Positions 27,549-36,455 of a stretch of DNA of 64,000 nucleotides are shown one piece after another. The notes under the pieces were generated by a model. That model worked only from the letters and a program-made list of their open reading frames with translations, searched no databases and was not told where the DNA came from. Made by a program: the position numbers and the translations under genes. Each line of letters starts with the position of its first letter. The first letter of the stretch is position 1. This DNA is from JAHELQ01 sp964491915 (lineage in GTDB: Bacteria; Acidobacteriota; Aminicenantia; UBA2199): NCBI GenBank assembly GCA_964491915.1, contig CAZBHS010000030.1, forward strand, positions 1 through 64,000, given 5' to 3'.

Positions 27549-29009
27549 ATGAAAAGACATTTAGGCTGGATATGCATTTTTCTTGTCGTGATTTTTGTTT
27601 TCCCCCAATGCAACAAAGTACCGTCGGAGATGAGTGTAGAGGAAGTTCAGGGAATGTTGCAAAAAGTGAATGCCAATCCTTATGGCGTTAAATTCCAGGC
27701 GAAGGATCAGGATATATCGACCCGTCCCGCGGAGTTGGAGGACGATTGCGAAGGATTTGTGATTACTTTTAAAGAGCCGGGCATCACGTTTGATACCGCG
27801 GTGTTGAAAGAATTTTACCCGCAGATGAAAAAAACCGTGATTCCGGTAACCGCCAAAGAGATGGTGATGTCCTATGACTATAAAAAAGAGCAGTTGGTTC
27901 TTATGTCGTTCAGCGGCGTTGCCATAGATTTGAATCTTTTGGATTTAGTGGAGACGAATGCTGGTAAAGGCCAGGAAATGCCTGTCGAAGGCCCTGTTTT
28001 GGTGAAGTTTACGGCCAATAAAGTGGCGTTGAAGAATTACAACATCACCGCGTTGCTGAACTCTACGGAGAAAACGGCAAAAGAGGTTCTGCTCCAGTTC
28101 ATGGCGGAAAACTACAATCTCCATTCCGTTGTGACGGATATGGAATTGAAGGCGTCCATGGATTTGGGACAGGAAAGGAAGACCAATATCGCTATCACAT
28201 CAGAACGGGTCGAAGGGCACCAGAGAATGCGCTCCGATTTTTTCACCTCATGGTTAAAAGAGGAGATGACTGCTGAAAAGGCCGATCGCATGATGGCCGG
28301 CGGCTTACCGCTGTTTCATGTGTATGGTAAATCCTTGAACACCAACGTCAGTGTGGAGTCCATGGGCAAAGAGGTTGCGGTCGGTAATCTCTGGCAGGTG
28401 GATTTCGCTAATTTTCTCAAACCGGACGATAAAGGTAAATTTTTCCAATACGGCTTTTTCTACAATATTAAGCAATTGAGATCCTCGATCCCGGCGGCCG
28501 ACGGTTTGGAGCAATTGCTCACCAATTTCAAAGAGCTGAATATTAATGTGATTATCAATCATATCACTCCCGAGCTAGTGGCGGCTTATTTGCAGATGAC
28601 GTCCATCAACTTTTCCGGCAAATACAAAGACGATCAAGCGCGGCAGCAGGCTTTGATGAAAGAAGGGATGGGGTTTGCCCAGAAAATGCTGGCATCGAAA
28701 CCAATTCTCAACTTCACTATCATGCCCTTTAGAAATCATTTCGGAGAGATCAATCTTAACAGCAGCTTTCAATTTGTCACCGCCGGATGGCCGCAAGGCA
28801 AGGCAACGGTTAAAGTGAAAGATATGTCCAAAATGGCAGCCAATATCGAGAAAGATGACTTTATTAATGGTGAAATCAAGAAAAAAATGATTTTGATTCT
28901 TAATGAATATTTCCTGCCGGACCCCAAGGATACAGGTGTTTTGACCTTTGAGGTGGAACCCGGACAGCCCGGACGTTTTATTCTTAATGGAAAACCCTTG
29001 AAAAAATAA
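27549..29009 (+). CDS. Putative lipoprotein of unknown function
   Basis: 486 residues. The N-terminus has a basic start, a hydrophobic core (ICIFLVVIFVF) and Cys21 in VFPQC, an imperfect lipobox. The rest is a globular protein with no motif I can name; it alternates charged strands and helices (KNYNITALLNSTEKTAKEVLL; LEQLLTNFKELNINVIINH). The spaced pattern suggests a two-domain fold. AAGGAGG precedes the ATG. The end of the gene carries the promoter of the RiPP-like precursor at 29139. A periplasmic, lipid-anchored location is inferred from the N-terminus. Confidence 0.75.
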   Translation: MKRHLGWICIFLVVIFVFPQCNKVPSEMSVEEVQGMLQKVNANPYGVKFQAKDQDISTRPAELEDDCEGFVITFKEPGITFDTAVLKEFYPQMKKTVIPVTAKEMVMSYDYKKEQLVLMSFSGVAIDLNLLDLVETNAGKGQEMPVEGPVLVKFTANKVALKNYNITALLNSTEKTAKEVLLQFMAENYNLHSVVTDMELKASMDLGQERKTNIAITSERVEGHQRMRSDFFTSWLKEEMTAEKADRMMAGGLPLFHVYGKSLNTNVSVESMGKEVAVGNLWQVDFANFLKPDDKGKFFQYGFFYNIKQLRSSIPAADGLEQLLTNFKELNINVIINHITPELVAAYLQMTSINFSGKYKDDQARQQALMKEGMGFAQKMLASKPILNFTIMPFRNHFGEINLNSSFQFVTAGWPQGKATVKVKDMSKMAANIEKDDFINGEIKKKMILILNEYFLPDPKDTGVLTFEVEPGQPGRFILNGKPLKK

Positions 29010-29026
29010 TTTGAAGTATTTATAAT
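28998..29026 (+). promoter_or_regulatory. Promoter of RiPP-like precursor 2
   Basis: TTGAAA (28998-29003), 17 bases, TATAAT (29021-29026). It overlaps the last codons of the lipoprotein gene and would give a leader of about 105 bases. Confidence 0.6.
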
Positions 29027-29033
29027 GAATTTT

Positions 29034-29060
29034 CGGGCAAGCGGATCGACCGCTTGTCCG
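29034..29060 (+). other. Long hairpin at the start of the precursor 2 leader
   Basis: CGGGCAAGCGG (29034-29044) pairs with CCGCTTGTCCG (29050-29060) around ATCGA, eleven pairs with one G-T. It lies just after the promoter's predicted start point and has no T run, so it could be a 5' stabilising stem, an attenuator, or the lipoprotein gene's terminator. Confidence 0.5.
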
Positions 29061-29138
29061 ACTATGTGATGCAGTTTGAGATAGTTTATGGAAAAAAGAC
29101 GTTGGAACATGCAGAATGAGAATTTAGGAGGAAGTATA

Positions 29139-29339
29139 ATGCGTACAAAAAAAACAAACAAAAAACTATCTTTGAAGAAGATGACCGTTAGCAGCCTATC
29201 CGAAGGAATGCTGCGCCGGGTCAATGGCGGAGAGCCGAAAGTGAGAGCTCTTAGAACCCGCTACACCGGTTGCAACTATGAATTCGCGGGAGACAATTTG
29301 CTTACCATCGAATTGTCCTTGTGCGACCAGTGCGGCTAA
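29139..29339 (+). CDS. RiPP-like precursor peptide 2 (double-glycine leader)
   Basis: 66 residues from the ATG at 29139, chosen for the AGGAGG six bases away; the frame is open upstream without a ribosome binding site. Leader residues 1-31 contain NKKLSLKKMTVSSLS and end in NGG. The putative core of 35 residues begins EPKVRALRTRYTGCN and ends CDQCG, with three cysteines and several Ser/Thr, so lanthionine or other thioether rings are possible. Leader and first part of the core are close to the next peptide (LRTRYTGCN/LRTRYTACN), which shows recent duplication. No modification enzyme or exporter is adjacent. Confidence 0.75.
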   Translation: MRTKKTNKKLSLKKMTVSSLSEGMLRRVNGGEPKVRALRTRYTGCNYEFAGDNLLTIELSLCDQCG

Positions 29340-29499
29340 CGCGTTAATTAATTGATTCTCGTGATTTTGTAGCCGTTTTTCTTTTCGACATTTTTTTTCA
29401 ATTGTTATGTGTGTGGATTTTCCGCTCCGTTTTTTTATTTGTTACCCGGAGCTTAATTGTTTATGTGTGTGTGTGGTGTGTATGTAAAGGAGAAGATTT

Positions 29500-29697
29500 A
29501 TGCGAACAAAAAAAACGAACAAGACGTTGTCTTTAAAAAAGGTTACAGTTAGTTCTTTGTCTGATGGAACATTGAGTCGAATTAATGCCGGCGGCCTCGA
29601 AGGCGAGGCTCTCAGGACAAGGTACACAGCGTGCAACAATGGAGCGCGCAATGTTGCGATAATCACTGGACTATCGAATGTGGGCGTTTGTGTTTAG
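29500..29697 (+). CDS. RiPP-like precursor peptide 3 (double-glycine leader)
   Basis: 65 residues. The leader contains NKTLSLKKVTVSSLSDG and ends in NAGG at residue 32; the core is 33 residues with LRTRYTACN near its start and a cysteine next to the C-terminus (GVCV). It has two cysteines where precursor 2 has three, and the rest of the core has diverged. AAAGGAGA precedes the ATG. The 160-base gap between the two genes contains a (TG)n tract (29464-29475). It may be transcribed from the precursor 2 promoter. As with the others, no maturase gene lies nearby. Confidence 0.75.
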   Translation: MRTKKTNKTLSLKKVTVSSLSDGTLSRINAGGLEGEALRTRYTACNNGARNVAIITGLSNVGVCV

Positions 29698-29782
29698 GCC
29701 GTTATCGGCTGCATTGAGGGTTAACGACTTTTTTATTTCTTTTTAAAGTACCTTTATCTGTGCACTGTACAGCTTTTTGCAC

Positions 29783-29801
29783 AAAAAAGTGGTACTTTTT
29801 T
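29783..29801. other. AT-rich inverted repeat
   Basis: AAAAAAGTGGTACTTTTTT has 8-base arms around GGT and could work as a terminator in either direction. A similar segment occurs at 8847-8877. Confidence 0.4.
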
Positions 29802-29894
29802 TTAGGAACTGTATATAAGCAGGTTACCAGTGGCCGGTGTCCCGCCTGGGGGCGGGATGCCATGTTTTCTCCCTTATCTCTGTCGGATTCCTTC

Positions 29895-29923
29895 TTGTAC
29901 GGGGGAGGGAAATGGTGTATAAT
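29895..29923 (+). promoter_or_regulatory. Promoter with leaderless start for the gene at 29932
   Basis: TTGTAC (29895-29900), 17 bases, TATAAT (29918-29923); the ATG follows after eight bases with no Shine-Dalgarno sequence. Confidence 0.65.
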
Positions 29924-29931
29924 CACAGATC

Positions 29932-30294
29932 ATGAGACCATATCTAATTTTATTCATATCCTGGCTGTTCCCTGGAGCAGGGCATTTCATGCAAAAGAAA
30001 TATGTGAAAGGCATTGTGTTCTTCGCGGGAATAGTACTTCTTTTGGTTCTCGGCTTGCTCATGCAGGGGAAATTTTATTCCACCAAACCGTTTCACCCGC
30101 TAATGGTGCTCGGTTTTTTGGGCGACCTCGGGAATGGGGTTTTTTATTTTATCATTCAGTTATTGGGCCTGGGCAAAGGAAATATTGAGGCGGTCACCTT
30201 TCATTATGGTACCACCTATCTAGTGACCGCGGGCCTTGTCAATTATCTTGTGGCCTTGAACGCCTATGATATTGCCAGGGGGAAGAGAAAATGA
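29932..30294 (+). CDS. Small membrane protein, DUF6677-like
   Basis: 120 residues with four hydrophobic segments. The start LILFISWLFPGAGHFMQKKYVKG has the (L/I)xWLxPGxGHxxxGxxxKG pattern of small membrane proteins such as DUF6677, common in Acidobacteriota-like genomes. Further segments are VFFAGIVLLLVLGLLMQG, MVLGFLGDLGNGVFYFIIQL and TTYLVTAGLVNYLVALNAYDI. The function of the family is not known. The stop overlaps the start of a second small membrane protein gene by four bases (ATGA), so the two are coupled. Transcription probably begins at the start codon. Confidence 0.7.
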   Translation: MRPYLILFISWLFPGAGHFMQKKYVKGIVFFAGIVLLLVLGLLMQGKFYSTKPFHPLMVLGFLGDLGNGVFYFIIQLLGLGKGNIEAVTFHYGTTYLVTAGLVNYLVALNAYDIARGKRK

Positions 30295-30470
30295 TCGGTT
30301 TTTTTAGAAGCCATTTTATCTCAATGTTGGTGTATGCGCTTATCGTATCCGTAATTCTGGCTTTTATAAAATACGACGATAAAAAGGCTATTTTGCGCTA
30401 TTGGGTTAAACTATTCCTTTACATGGTATTCGGAGTCGTGGCCTTTAGTTGGTTTATGTATCTCGTCTAA
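30291..30470 (+). CDS. 59-residue two-helix membrane protein
   Basis: Starts inside the previous stop (ATGA overlap). Two hydrophobic helices, ISMLVYALIVSVILAFI and LFLYMVFGVVAFSWFMYLV, are separated by the charged turn KYDDKKAILRYW. This is a typical small companion subunit. Its length and coupling suggest that it works with the DUF6677-like protein. Not recognised as a named family. Confidence 0.65.
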   Translation: MIGFFRSHFISMLVYALIVSVILAFIKYDDKKAILRYWVKLFLYMVFGVVAFSWFMYLV

Positions 30471-30495
30471 GGGGAACGAATTGTTACGATTGTTC

Positions 30496-30543
30496 TCCAC
30501 CAGGCCTTTTCGCGGGAAAGATTTCCTGGTGGATGAACTGTGG
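30496..30543. terminator. Hairpin between convergent genes
   Basis: TCCACCAGG (30496-30504) pairs with CCTGGTGGA (30535-30543), with an inner CTTTT/GAAAG stem. It sits between two convergent genes and lacks a T run on either strand, so it may be a bidirectional, non-canonical terminator. Confidence 0.4.
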
Positions 30544-30560
30544 TTGATAAGAGATTCCGC

Positions 30561-31199
30561 TTAAAACGAAATCCCAAGGCCCCCCATCAGGGAAAAGCCG
30601 TTCAATTTTCTTTCTTCCAGATAGATAGATCCACTGTTATCGGTAATGATGTTTTCTTCGGGAACAATATTCAAGAAAATGTATTTACCTTTGATATCAA
30701 CATATAAAGACCTGGTGAAGTAAAATTTCAGTCCGCCTTCCGCAAAGAAGCCGACTTCCTTGGTGTTGAACTCATTGGTTTCGTTGCCGATGGCAACCTC
30801 TTCCTTGACATTGTAATATCCGGCGCCGGCTCCCAGGTAAGGGATAAATTTCCCTGTGGCGAGAAAAATTCTCATTCCGGCTTCTATCGGCATGATTGTC
30901 AATTTAGCCTCTTCTCCGGTTAGAGTGGTGTTACCGTTGACAGTGAGATAATCGGAATGGATAAACGCGACAGTGGTTTTGCCTATTCTGTAAGAGAGAT
31001 CAAAACCGTAAACCAGATTGTTTTTTCCGAAAACTCTTTCATACATTTTTTCCGGGATGCTGCGGATTCCGGCGCTCACAGTGATCGAGAACTTGCCGAT
31101 TTCCGGTTCGCCCTTCGCCCTGTCCTGGGCGTTCAAGACACCGGGGATTGCCAGAGCGATTACCAATAAGAACACCAACATGTATTCTGATTTTTTCAT
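30561..31199 (-). CDS. Outer-membrane beta-barrel protein
   Basis: 212 residues from the ATG at 31199, with GGAGG four bases upstream. A signal peptide (MLVFLLVIALAIPGVLNAQ) is followed by alternating amphipathic strands (SITVSAGIRSIP, LVYGFDLSYRIGKTTVAFIHSDY, RIFLATGKFIPYLGAGAGYY, VGFFAEGGLKFYFTRSLYV) and a terminal aromatic strand ending GLGISF, the sign of an eight-stranded barrel of the OmpA/OmpW size. Function unknown. Confidence 0.8.
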   Translation of the reverse strand: MKKSEYMLVFLLVIALAIPGVLNAQDRAKGEPEIGKFSITVSAGIRSIPEKMYERVFGKNNLVYGFDLSYRIGKTTVAFIHSDYLTVNGNTTLTGEEAKLTIMPIEAGMRIFLATGKFIPYLGAGAGYYNVKEEVAIGNETNEFNTKEVGFFAEGGLKFYFTRSLYVDIKGKYIFLNIVPEENIITDNSGSIYLEERKLNGFSLMGGLGISF

Positions 31200-31340
31200 C
31201 CTGCCTCCTAGTTTTGCTCGACTGATCTTGTGTTTGCAAAATCTGAAATCGTATGATAGCATTTATAGAAATAAAATGCAATCATACATTCTGGCTGGCT
31301 TCAGAGATAGGACGATACATAATTTCATGGGATACTATTG

Positions 31341-32735
31341 ATGATAACTGATTTGATTTTTCTTGCGATTGGTTTTTTTCTGGGACTGGCGGTCGCCTGG
31401 CTGTTTATATGGAGAAGCTGGCGGAACCAGGCGGAGCGAGCGAGATTGGAGTATAGTACCGAGATAGCGTTGCAAAAAGAACGCATCGAGGAGCGCAACC
31501 GGGATATTTCCCACCTGCGGACCATAGAGCGTCAACTAAAGGATGATCTGGAAGCGAGGACCAACGAAGTGTTGTCGTTGCGGGAGCAATTGGCGGCGTT
31601 ACATGAACAATTGCGAGGGCAGCGAAAATCTGAATCCGAGAAACTGGCGCTCCTGGAAGAAGCGAAGCAGCGGTTGGCGGAATCTTTTAAGGCCCTGTCC
31701 CTGGAGGCGTTGGAGAACAATAACCAGACTTTTATGGCGTTGGCCAATCAAAGGTTGGAAGGATTCCGCCAGAATACCAGGGAGGAAATTGAATTGCGCA
31801 AGCAAGCTGTGGAACGTCTGGTGAAGCCCATAAAAGATTCTCTCGACCAGGTGGACCGGCGCATCTATGAAGTGGAGAAAGAACGACATGTGGCCTATGC
31901 GGGATTGTTGGAACAGGTCAAATTAATGGCGGATTCGCACCGGCATCTTCACGAAGAAACCTCCAAACTTGTGCGGGCGCTTCAGAGTCCGACGGTGCGG
32001 GGCCGTTGGGGAGAGGTGCAGTTGAAGCGGGTGGTGGAATTGGCGGGGATGATCGAGTATTGCGATTTCATTCAGCAGGAGACCAGTCACGCGGAGGAGG
32101 GGACGATTCGCCCGGATATGATTGTGTGCTTGCCCAACGCGAAACAGATCGTGGTGGACGCCAAGGCTCCGCTCAAAGCGTTTTTGGATGCGATGGAAGC
32201 CAAAGACGAGCAGCGGCGTGCTCAATTGATTCGTAGTCATGCGGAACATATACGCAAACATCTGGCTCAATTGAGCGGGAAGCGTTACTGGGCCCAATTC
32301 GAACAGGCCCCGGAATTTGTGGTGATGTTCCTTCCGGGGGAAAGTTTTTTTAGCGCCGCGTTGCAATCGGCTCCTGAATTGATCGAATATGGGGTGGAGC
32401 GGAGAGTGATATTGGCGACGCCGACGACATTGATTGCTTTGTTAAAGGCGATCGCGTATGGCTGGAAACAGGAAAAAGTGGCGCAAAACGCTGAACAAAT
32501 CAGCCGGTTGGGAAAAGAACTTTATGATCGCATCGCTACGTTGGTCACCCATTTCAATGAGATGAAAGGCGGTTTGGAAAAAGCGGTAGCGTCTTATAAT
32601 AAAGCGGTGGGATCGTTGGAAAGCCGGGTCCTGGTGTCGGCACGGAAGTTCGGGGAGCTGGGGATATCCGCCGCGAAAGAGAGTGAAACGGTTGCGGCTA
32701 TAGATTCATCCTTGCGGGAGGTTAAAGAAATATAG
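31341..32735 (+). CDS. rmuC: DNA recombination protein RmuC homologue
   Basis: 464 residues. N-terminal membrane anchor (LIFLAIGFFLGLAVAWLFIWRSW), a coiled coil to about residue 200, then the RmuC domain with SPTVRGRWGEVQLKRVVELAGM, RPDMIVCLPNAKQIVVDAKAPLKAFLDA, and VVMFLPGESFFSAALQ and ATPTTLIALLKAIAYGWKQE. The PD-(D/E)xK-like core is visible in DAKAP. The family limits certain inversions and rearrangements in E. coli and is sometimes linked to phage defence. The ATG at 31341 has no clear ribosome binding site; a TTG lies one codon earlier. Confidence 0.95.
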   Translation: MITDLIFLAIGFFLGLAVAWLFIWRSWRNQAERARLEYSTEIALQKERIEERNRDISHLRTIERQLKDDLEARTNEVLSLREQLAALHEQLRGQRKSESEKLALLEEAKQRLAESFKALSLEALENNNQTFMALANQRLEGFRQNTREEIELRKQAVERLVKPIKDSLDQVDRRIYEVEKERHVAYAGLLEQVKLMADSHRHLHEETSKLVRALQSPTVRGRWGEVQLKRVVELAGMIEYCDFIQQETSHAEEGTIRPDMIVCLPNAKQIVVDAKAPLKAFLDAMEAKDEQRRAQLIRSHAEHIRKHLAQLSGKRYWAQFEQAPEFVVMFLPGESFFSAALQSAPELIEYGVERRVILATPTTLIALLKAIAYGWKQEKVAQNAEQISRLGKELYDRIATLVTHFNEMKGGLEKAVASYNKAVGSLESRVLVSARKFGELGISAAKESETVAAIDSSLREVKEI

Positions 32736-32825
32736 TGATTTCTGGGCAGGAGAAAATATTAAATTAATCAGGTCAATGTATTGCATTCGCCCTTAAAATT
32801 TTATATAACGAGTCTTGGAGGAATC

Positions 32826-34028
32826 ATGATAGATTACGAACAATTTTTTTCCAGTAGTGCAAAACGAATGAAAAAATCTGAAATCCGTGAGTTGCTCAAA
32901 TTAACACGGCAACCAGGTATCATATCCTTCGCAGGCGGCTTGCCTGCTCCCGATTTATTTCCAGTTGAGGAAATCAAAGAAATTTCCCAGCTCATTTTGG
33001 ACCGTGAAGGAACTGTCGCTTTACAATACGGGCCCACCGAAGGCGACACTGTGTTGCGGGAAGAGCTTTTGAAACTCTCCAAAAAAAATGGTGTGGATAT
33101 TTCACTCGATCAATTAGTGATCATTACTTCCTCCCAACAGGGATTGGATTTGGTAGGCAAGGTGTTTGTAGATCCCGGAGATATTGTCATGACCGGCAAC
33201 CCTACTTACGTGGGCGGCATCCAGGCCTTTAACTCCTACGGAGCCAAAATGGTCGGTATCGACCTTGACGACCAGGGGATGAATGTCGAATTGCTGGAGG
33301 CAAAGATCAAGGCGTTGGCCGCTGACGGCAAAAAGCCGAGATTCATATATGTCGTGCCCGATTTTCAGAATCCTTCAGGTCTCACTATGGGGCTGGAGCG
33401 GCGGAAGCAACTCATCGATGTGGCGGAGCGTTACGATTTAATTATTATCGAGGACTCTCCGTATCGCCAGTTGCGCTTCGAGGGCGAAGCGGAACCCCCG
33501 CTGATAAGTCTGAATCCTGAGCGGGTATTGGCTCTTTATACCTTTAGTAAAATATTGTTACCGGGATTTCGTCTTGGATGGATGGCCGGCCCCAAAACTT
33601 TGATCCAAAAGATGGTGGTGGCCAAGCAGGCGGTGGATCTTTGCTCGCCTCCGTTCAACCAGGCGATACTCGCCGAATATGTCAAGCGCGGAAGCCTTGA
33701 AAAGCAGATTGGCAAAATCATCGCCGCTTACCGCGACAAACGCGACTTCATGTTGGCTAAGTTGGAAGAGTATATGCCGAAAATGGACGGATTGAAATGG
33801 ACGCGTCCCCAGGGCGGTCTCTTCTTATGGGTAACGGTACCCCCACATATTGATACCACTGAAATTTTCCCCAAAGCGATCGAGAAGAAAGTGGCTTATG
33901 TGGTGGGGCGCGCGTTTTTTCCCAATGAAGGCGGGCAGCACGCCATGCGTATCAATTTTTCTTACGCGTCAAAAGAGGACATCGACCAGGGCGTTCAACG
34001 TCTGGCTGAATTGATTAAAGAAGCCTAA
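32826..34028 (+). CDS. PLP-dependent aminotransferase, fold type I (LysN/KAT-II-like)
   Basis: 400 residues from the ATG at 32826, with TTGGAGG five bases upstream. Motifs: IISFAGGLPAPDLFP, LQYGPTEGDTVLREEL, ITSSQQGLDLVGKVFVDPGD, VVPDFQNPSGLTM, EDSPYRQLRFEG and the PLP lysine in LYTFSKILLPGFRLGW, with R in MRINFSYASKEDI binding the carboxylate. The family moves amino groups between 2-oxoglutarate and aromatic, branched-chain or 2-aminoadipate substrates; which one is not clear from the sequence. It stands alone on the plus strand, followed by a good terminator. Confidence 0.92.
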   Translation: MIDYEQFFSSSAKRMKKSEIRELLKLTRQPGIISFAGGLPAPDLFPVEEIKEISQLILDREGTVALQYGPTEGDTVLREELLKLSKKNGVDISLDQLVIITSSQQGLDLVGKVFVDPGDIVMTGNPTYVGGIQAFNSYGAKMVGIDLDDQGMNVELLEAKIKALAADGKKPRFIYVVPDFQNPSGLTMGLERRKQLIDVAERYDLIIIEDSPYRQLRFEGEAEPPLISLNPERVLALYTFSKILLPGFRLGWMAGPKTLIQKMVVAKQAVDLCSPPFNQAILAEYVKRGSLEKQIGKIIAAYRDKRDFMLAKLEEYMPKMDGLKWTRPQGGLFLWVTVPPHIDTTEIFPKAIEKKVAYVVGRAFFPNEGGQHAMRINFSYASKEDIDQGVQRLAELIKEA

Positions 34029-34041
34029 AATATTAAAGCGT

Positions 34042-34080
34042 ACCGGTCGGGGACTATGATGGCTCTGACCGGTTTTCTTT
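34042..34080 (+). terminator. Terminator after the aminotransferase
   Basis: ACCGGTC (34042-34048) pairs with GACCGGT (34067-34073), followed by TTTTCTTT. It overlaps the end of the opposing lipoprotein gene. Confidence 0.65.
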
Positions 34081-34878
34081 CTTCTCCTGATCCTCTGTTT
34101 TTTTCTGTGGCGGGGTCTCTTGTTTAAAGTTCAATATAATGGATGAGGTGACAGTCTGGCTTTGTTTACTGGATACCTGAAATTTTATTTCGATCTTGGC
34201 GCCGAGTTTTTTGATTTTTTCTTCATCCAATTCCCAGGATAATTCGCCGGTTTCCTGGTTCAGTTGAATCCCAACCTCTTTTGGAGAGAGCAATTCATAT
34301 TTCATTGCATTTTCTTCAGACGCGATATTTTCTCCAATGGACGGATTGTATGCGTCGATTTTGTATTTAATGGTACCGGGAATTATCAGCTCCCCGATGG
34401 GTGTCACCTTGATAACCGGAGCAGCGCCTTTGACTCTGATAAATTTACTTTTAAACAGACCCGAGGTTTTGTTTCCTTTTTGGGCTGTTACCCAGCATTG
34501 AATCCAGTTGTTACATACAAAATAATCACTGCTGAGAGTGTTTTCTGTGGCATCGGTGATTTCAACGCTATTGACGAACCAACGGTATTTGATCGCCGTA
34601 TCCTCATCCTGTTCTTCCAGTTGAACTTCCACCAGTAAATCCTTTCCCGCCGTGGGGGCTTCCGGGAAGGCGACGTTTTTTATTTTGGGGGATTTCACTT
34701 CCTCTACAATTTCTTCTTCGTTGGCCTCTTCCGCTTCTTCCGATGAGACGTCGGATGTTTGTGTCTGGGTGTCCGGTATGACCTGGTTCGCCGTCGGGGT
34801 TTCTTTGTCGCCCCCTCCGCAGAAGTTGAGAGTTACTAGTATAATCAACAAAATAACCGCTTTTAGTAGTGTATTCAT
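34054..34878 (-). CDS. Lipoprotein with cadherin/Ig-like domains
   Basis: 274 residues. Lipobox LNFC with Cys20 after a hydrophobic segment, an acidic linker (SSEEAEEANEEEIVEEV), then two strand-rich stretches: VEVQLEEQDEDTAIKYRWFVNSVEI, which looks like an Ig-type repeat, and a later GIQLNQETGELSWELDEE typical of cadherin-like putative Ig domains. The C-terminus is charged. It stands just downstream of the pseudopilin genes on the same strand (30-base gap) and could belong to the same transcript. Confidence 0.75.
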   Translation of the reverse strand: MNTLLKAVILLIILVTLNFCGGGDKETPTANQVIPDTQTQTSDVSSEEAEEANEEEIVEEVKSPKIKNVAFPEAPTAGKDLLVEVQLEEQDEDTAIKYRWFVNSVEITDATENTLSSDYFVCNNWIQCWVTAQKGNKTSGLFKSKFIRVKGAAPVIKVTPIGELIIPGTIKYKIDAYNPSIGENIASEENAMKYELLSPKEVGIQLNQETGELSWELDEEKIKKLGAKIEIKFQVSSKQSQTVTSSIILNFKQETPPQKKTEDQEKKENRSEPS

Positions 34879-34908
34879 CTAACTATCCTCTTATTTTCCG
34901 AATAGGTA

Positions 34909-36054
34909 TTAATAAATGATGTTATAGTTCCGTATCTGAACTTCGTACGACATATAGGAATAGTGATAACGACCCACCGAGATCCTGGCGGCCGGCTGGT
35001 CTCCCATACGGGGTTTATCATAAACCATCCCCGATCCCGCGTGCTTCTCCACTTCCTCTTCAGTTCTAAACAGCGCGAAAACCCGGACCGCCGCGATATT
35101 ACGGTTGCGGAATTGATCTATGAACGTACTACAATTCACATCGCCGGACGCTGCGCATGGATTGGCATAGGCTGTTCCGCCCGCGCCGTCTGTAACAGTG
35201 GAGGCCCAAAAGTTCGCTGGAACATCCCGGGTGATATATTCGTACTGTATGTCCAATATATTCGGTACAAACGGAACGCCTCTGGAGCTTGTCTCTTTTC
35301 CGGCTCCCAGCACATCAGGCTCTCCTTCGGTGTCCGTTGTGATGGTGAGTGTGCGAACTCCGTCTTCTTCACGTACTAGAAATATATTGAAGTAGGCGAG
35401 GCGGATGACTGGGGTTCCGGCGTAATAAATATAATCAAGGCCGGTTTTATTACTATCCGCGGAGTTGTGCTCATCGGTTAGGTCATTATATTTCGCTGTA
35501 TTCAACAAACCGGAGTAGTACACCGGGGTGGCTCTGATGGCCAGGGAATTGGCGGCTAAATTCGGCGTTTGCGTCACTTTGAAAACATAATAACCTTCAG
35601 CCCTAACCGCAATTCCGTAATCATTCAGTTGCCAGGCCGACGCGGTTCCGTCGAAAAGATCCGAGGTGACGACTGCGACGGTGGTGTCGGAGGAGGGGTC
35701 GAAATTGGCTGATAGTTGCGTTGTCGCCATTGGATCGCCTGAGGCCAGGATAATCCCATCCGGGAAATTGACATTGTTCAGGGGATAGATTCCCGTGAAT
35801 GGGACTGGCGATCCGATGAAGGCCGGAGTATGCAGCAATGATAACACAGATCCTGCGCTGCGAAGGCTGTCGTATAGCAATACCTCGAGTGCCCGGGCTG
35901 CCTGGTTCATGTCCAATCTCCGTCCTTCCGTCAGGTGGGTACGCTGTGTTCTGAGGATAAGGGCGTAAATGGAAGCGACGATAATCAACAGGATGCTCGA
36001 TGCTACAATCATCTCTATGAGGGTAAAACCTTTGTTATTTTTTTTGTGTTCCAT
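34909..36054 (-). CDS. Prepilin-like protein, PilW type
   Basis: 381 residues. A type III signal KGFTLIEM (cleavage after Gly) begins a hydrophobic helix (IVASSILLIIVASIYALIL), then a long globular part with repeated Asp/Thr/Tyr. This is the size and layout of PilW-like minor pilins. It lies two bases after the PilV-type gene, in the order FimT/GspH-PilV-PilW usual for minor pilin operons that prime type IV pilus assembly. The pilus machinery genes are not in the window. Confidence 0.88.
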   Translation of the reverse strand: MEHKKNNKGFTLIEMIVASSILLIIVASIYALILRTQRTHLTEGRRLDMNQAARALEVLLYDSLRSAGSVLSLLHTPAFIGSPVPFTGIYPLNNVNFPDGIILASGDPMATTQLSANFDPSSDTTVAVVTSDLFDGTASAWQLNDYGIAVRAEGYYVFKVTQTPNLAANSLAIRATPVYYSGLLNTAKYNDLTDEHNSADSNKTGLDYIYYAGTPVIRLAYFNIFLVREEDGVRTLTITTDTEGEPDVLGAGKETSSRGVPFVPNILDIQYEYITRDVPANFWASTVTDGAGGTAYANPCAASGDVNCSTFIDQFRNRNIAAVRVFALFRTEEEVEKHAGSGMVYDKPRMGDQPAARISVGRYHYSYMSYEVQIRNYNIIY

Positions 36055-36056
36055 AA

Positions 36057-36455
36057 TTATTTGGTCCTTAATATCTGCATGGTCACAGGATTGGAGTTCA
36101 CGCCCTGGGATTTCCAGCGTACTTCCACGCTTATTGTCACATTGTCTTCGTCTATATCGAAAACGTGGATTGTTCTTGTGAATTGAGCGTATTTAGGAAT
36201 CGTGTCATAGGCTTCTACAATCGGGTTATCGATGAATGTGCGGACAGTGTCGAAATCAATACTCATCATTCGCTCGACACCCCCTTCCGCCAATTGCACG
36301 GCTTTTGTGTGATGTAGGGCGAAATTGTTTGTTTTGATATGGACGGTGGTCATTGTCAAAACACCGACAATGACAAAGGCGAGAATGGTGATGGAAATCA
36401 AGACTTCGATAAATGAAAATCCTTTTTGTTTGGGGCTAGATGAATTTTTTTTCAA
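36057..36455 (-). CDS. Prepilin-like protein, PilV type
   Basis: 132 residues if it starts at TTG 36455. This start is chosen because GGAGG stands eight bases before it and the upstream ATG codons do not have a site of their own. Short leader KKNSSSPKQKGFSFIEV, hydrophobic helix (LISITILAFVIVGVLTM), then a globular domain with the frequent ALHHTKAVQLAEGGVERM. It overlaps the previous pseudopilin gene by 20 bases, so translation is coupled. Confidence 0.85.
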   Translation of the reverse strand: MKKNSSSPKQKGFSFIEVLISITILAFVIVGVLTMTTVHIKTNNFALHHTKAVQLAEGGVERMMSIDFDTVRTFIDNPIVEAYDTIPKYAQFTRTIHVFDIDEDNVTISVEVRWKSQGVNSNPVTMQILRTK

